Positions 32,131 to 34,320 of a stretch of 34,320 bases of DNA are shown in pieces. The position numbers were made by a program, and so were the translations under genes. The stretch is taken from positions 5,961 through 40,280 of the forward strand of contig NWUY0300019614.1 of NCBI GenBank assembly GCA_004151065.3. The letters are read 5' to 3'. How positions within the stretch are numbered: position 1 is the first letter of the stretch; every line of letters starts with the position of its first letter. Under the pieces are notes generated by a model, which did not search any database, was not told where the DNA came from, and saw only the letters and a program-made list of their open reading frames with translations. The stretch is from Larix sibirica (taxonomy: Eukaryota > Streptophyta > Pinopsida > Pinales > Pinaceae).

Positions 32131-32633
32131 ATAGGACATGTTTTCTTAGGCACAATCTCATATGGGTGATCGCTATAATGAATGAATGAATCTCTACCTC
32201 TATTCACACATTATATATGCATGACTTTAAATTTCCACGTGGCACTCAAGAGGAGCCCATTTTTCCCCTCCTAATCCCCACTTAGGATAATTAACAAGGT
32301 TAAGGATAATAAATCCACTCTCATAACATGGATTTAGAAAAAATAGGATTAAATCATTATATAAGGTTTTCAAGTAAGGGATAACGACTTGGATTAATAA
32401 GTACCTAGGGTCATTTCCCTCTTAGACCCCCATTCTCAGTCCCTCTACTTGTGGAATCATAGCCCCCCCATCTCTTCTTCAACCTTCTTCATCTATATCC
32501 ATTAGGGATTTTATATTAAAATCATTGTACATCATTAAAATACATTTAGTCATCCTAGATCATTATGTCTAGCTTCTAGCCATTTCATGGTTACATGCAT
32601 CATTACTTTTGAGGTAAAAAACAAGGTGTTACA

Positions 32634-32649
32634 TTCCCTCCCCCCTTAA
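32634..32649 (-). other. Polypurine tract
   Basis: The minus strand reads TTAAGGGGGGAGGGAA just before the TGTAACACC LTR start. Polypurine tracts prime plus-strand synthesis in LTR retrotransposons, so this fixes orientation and the inner LTR border. Confidence 0.5.
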
Positions 32650-32800
32650 TTTATGTACTGTCCTTGATGCATCATCAACACTATATATAAAGACATGTAC
32701 AACATGCCTTTACATGGCATCCTTTAGCTCCCAAGTTGTTTCCTTAGTTGCATTTGCCACAACATTCTTTGTCCTTGTAATCTAGTATAGTTGTTGACCA
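32650..32800 (-). pseudogene. Possible chromodomain end of a gypsy polyprotein
   Basis: The minus-strand frame reads NVVANATKETTWELKDAM then a stop and RHVVHVF near 32770-32690. ETTWEL resembles the EATWE motif that ends the chromodomain of plant gypsy integrases, usually followed by M and a YPxLF string. It lies directly upstream of the polypurine tract, as expected. The match is short and broken. Confidence 0.4.
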
Positions 32801-33109
32801 TCTCATACACAATGCACCAACATTGATTGTCCACTGCCCTAATTGCCTTCCCAGTCTTGGAACATCCACATGTACCTATATCAATCATTCATAATAAATA
32901 TGCATGTTATAACCATTCTTATGCAATAATCATAATATCCATAGGAACTTCCAACGCCACAAAGTAAGCACGTATATTCACTTCATCAAATAAGTATGAA
33001 ATATCTATCTAGCACTTGTCCACCTGCATATTTCTTTGCTTTCGCAAGGTTTTCCATGGGAAAGAATTTAGCTCACTGCTCCTCTTGACATAACCTCTAC
33101 AATTGTCCC

Positions 33110-33260
33110 AATCCACAACACTCCTCCCCCATCAGCCTGCACAACACAAGGAACGAGATCCCTTCTCTTCATGTGGTCCCTCGGACTATCCCAATTCCTT
33201 TCCAGTGCTACAACACAGGTCGATCAGGGAATCTCCATGTTGGGACTCCAAGGACCTCAT
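33110..33260 (+). repeat. Dispersed ~150-bp repeat, copy 2
   Basis: Partner of 31980-32130. The pair suggests a second LTR-type sequence lies to the right of 32870, nested in or next to the gypsy remnant. Confidence 0.6.
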
Positions 33261-34290
33261 GAATCACTCATAGCAAAATCATTCAAGTTGCCTCTTATCT
33301 ACAGTCACTCACACTCCAAGCTCAGGCATCCCCTTTTCTGATAAGCATTCCCTTAAGTGATCCATCATTTGCCAAAGATTTCTTACACAAGAAGAGAACA
33401 ACTTATAAGGTTCCCGTGTCCTTGCAATGGCATTCTTCTTGGACATTCCAAGTTACAATAGCCATCATTAATTCATACCAGGTAGATTCACCATCCACCT
33501 ATGTCATCAACATAAACATACATGTATTAGAAATCATACTTCTACTTATCCACCAATCTTGGGAATCATTATTACATCAATTAAATCCCTGATAATAGCA
33601 TGAGTTCCACACATAATACTTAGCTTTTAGTGGTGTGAACAATTGTCTTTGTCTTCATTATGGCTCACTTTCACTGCCATATCTAAAACATATTTTTTTT
33701 ATTTCAACTTGGTTCTCTACACAGAGCAATCTCATAGTTCATGCAACTTACGTGACTACTTTTCCATGCATTTCTTTCACTGCATTCACAAAGTTCATGA
33801 AATCCTCTTTGAATTATTGATTACCAATAATTCCATCATTTTAGCTATCAACACACTATGCAATGAAATATGGCACAACATGCATTCTCATAATGCATTC
33901 AACATACATGTTTGCATACATGTGTGCATAACCACAAGATTTACACAATCATTAATGCACACACACTCAATGCACCCTTGAATTTATTCATGATTACCGT
34001 ATTAAGTTCATTAACTCTAAATTGCCTTGGTTATTTGCTCATAACCAACACACACATGGAATGATATTTTATTCATATGAATGCACTCTAAATTTTGGGC
34101 AAACATACAGGTCTAAGGGCTTCAACCTTCACCTTGCCATATCTTGCCACAGCCCACTAGGTGGGTATCCCTTCACATATATGCATTCAAACATTAGAGG
34201 CATGTCAATTCAAGATATTTAAATATGGCTTAAGGGATTCTCACCCATCCCTTTTCCAACACTTATGCAATCGACCCAAATAAATCGTCA
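33261..34290. other. AT-rich repeat debris
   Basis: No gene is seen. The open plus-strand frames of 60-112 codons here are Ser/His/Thr-rich with no family resemblance and look like chance. It is probably more LTR-element sequence. Confidence 0.35.
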
Positions 34291-34294
34291 ATTC

Positions 34295-34320
34295 CCGCTA
34301 GCTCACTTGGTTAAGGTGTG
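34295..34320 (+). other. tRNA-like A box at the window edge
   Basis: CCGCTAGCTCACTTGGTTAAGG resembles the 5' part of a tRNA gene (A box TRGCNNAGYNGG). It could start a tRNA-derived SINE or a tRNA gene or pseudogene cut off by the window. Confidence 0.4.

Larger units (their letters stand above)
30480..32633 (-). mobile_element. Probable gypsy-type 3' LTR (minus orientation, inner end defined)
   Basis: On the minus strand a purine-rich tract (32649-32634) is followed at 32633 by TGTAACACC, the typical LTR start of plant Ty3/gypsy elements. About 1.5 kb into the LTR lies a TATA-box-like TATTATATATATATAAG (31111-31127, minus strand), a plausible U3 promoter. The outer end was not found and 30480 is nominal. 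The region carries no long coding frame. Confidence 0.45.

Noticed and set aside
33635-34222. Plus-strand frames of 61-112 codons
   Set aside because: Composition follows AT-rich debris, no motifs, and the neighbouring element is on the other strand.

Overview
This window is nuclear DNA from a large, repeat-rich plant genome. The evidence is an intron-containing plant calreticulin gene, several plant-type LINE retrotransposons (DUF4283-like ORF1; endonuclease, reverse transcriptase, RNase H), a tRNA-derived SINE and LTR-element debris. A gymnosperm-like genome would fit, but the species cannot be fixed from the sequence. The only host gene I can support is a calreticulin-3 (CRT3)-type gene on the minus strand, 5658-7701. 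Nine exons read through in frame with GT-AG borders. Its N-terminal exons, and probably its last ER-retention exon, are not visible.

Layout. 1-1000: nothing recognised. 1000-4200: decayed LINE ORF2 (+). 4200-4960: RT fragment of a second LINE family (+). 4960-5657: nothing recognised. 5658-7701: calreticulin (-). 8455-8929: third LINE RT fragment (+), ending at a single N. 9069-9662: possible copia-type LTR end with a primer-binding-like site. 9860-10070: cluster of short direct and inverted motifs. 10307-11949: GC-rich, coding-like block between ~59-bp inverted repeats. 11755-14330 and 14332-16907: the same 2576 bp twice, separated by one N, most simply an uncollapsed contig overlap. 16909-17224: SINE interrupted by a 100-N gap.

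From 12840 to about 29413 lies a diverged tandem pair of a ~2.8-kb non-coding unit (A 12840-18890, B 18891-29413). Unit B was split by a full-length LINE (19918-27580) with a 14-bp target duplication. That LINE was itself split by a 5'-truncated LINE copy (25424-27265) with a 17-bp target duplication and an unusual extra ORF. The uninterrupted twin unit supplies the empty site for the LINE, and unit B supplies the empty site for the SINE. The order of events is therefore readable: tandem duplication, divergence, then LINE and SINE insertions, with the nested LINE after its host LINE.

29759-29875 is a 39-bp x 3 minisatellite. About 30000-34320 is AT-rich debris including a minus-strand gypsy-type LTR whose start lies at 32633 beside a polypurine tract. 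The right edge ends in a tRNA A-box-like sequence.

No bacterial, CRISPR or viral system is present. The items most worth attention are the assembly-overlap artefact, the dated nested insertions, the extra ORF in the truncated LINE, the inverted-repeat element with coding-like cargo, and the missing ends of the calreticulin gene.
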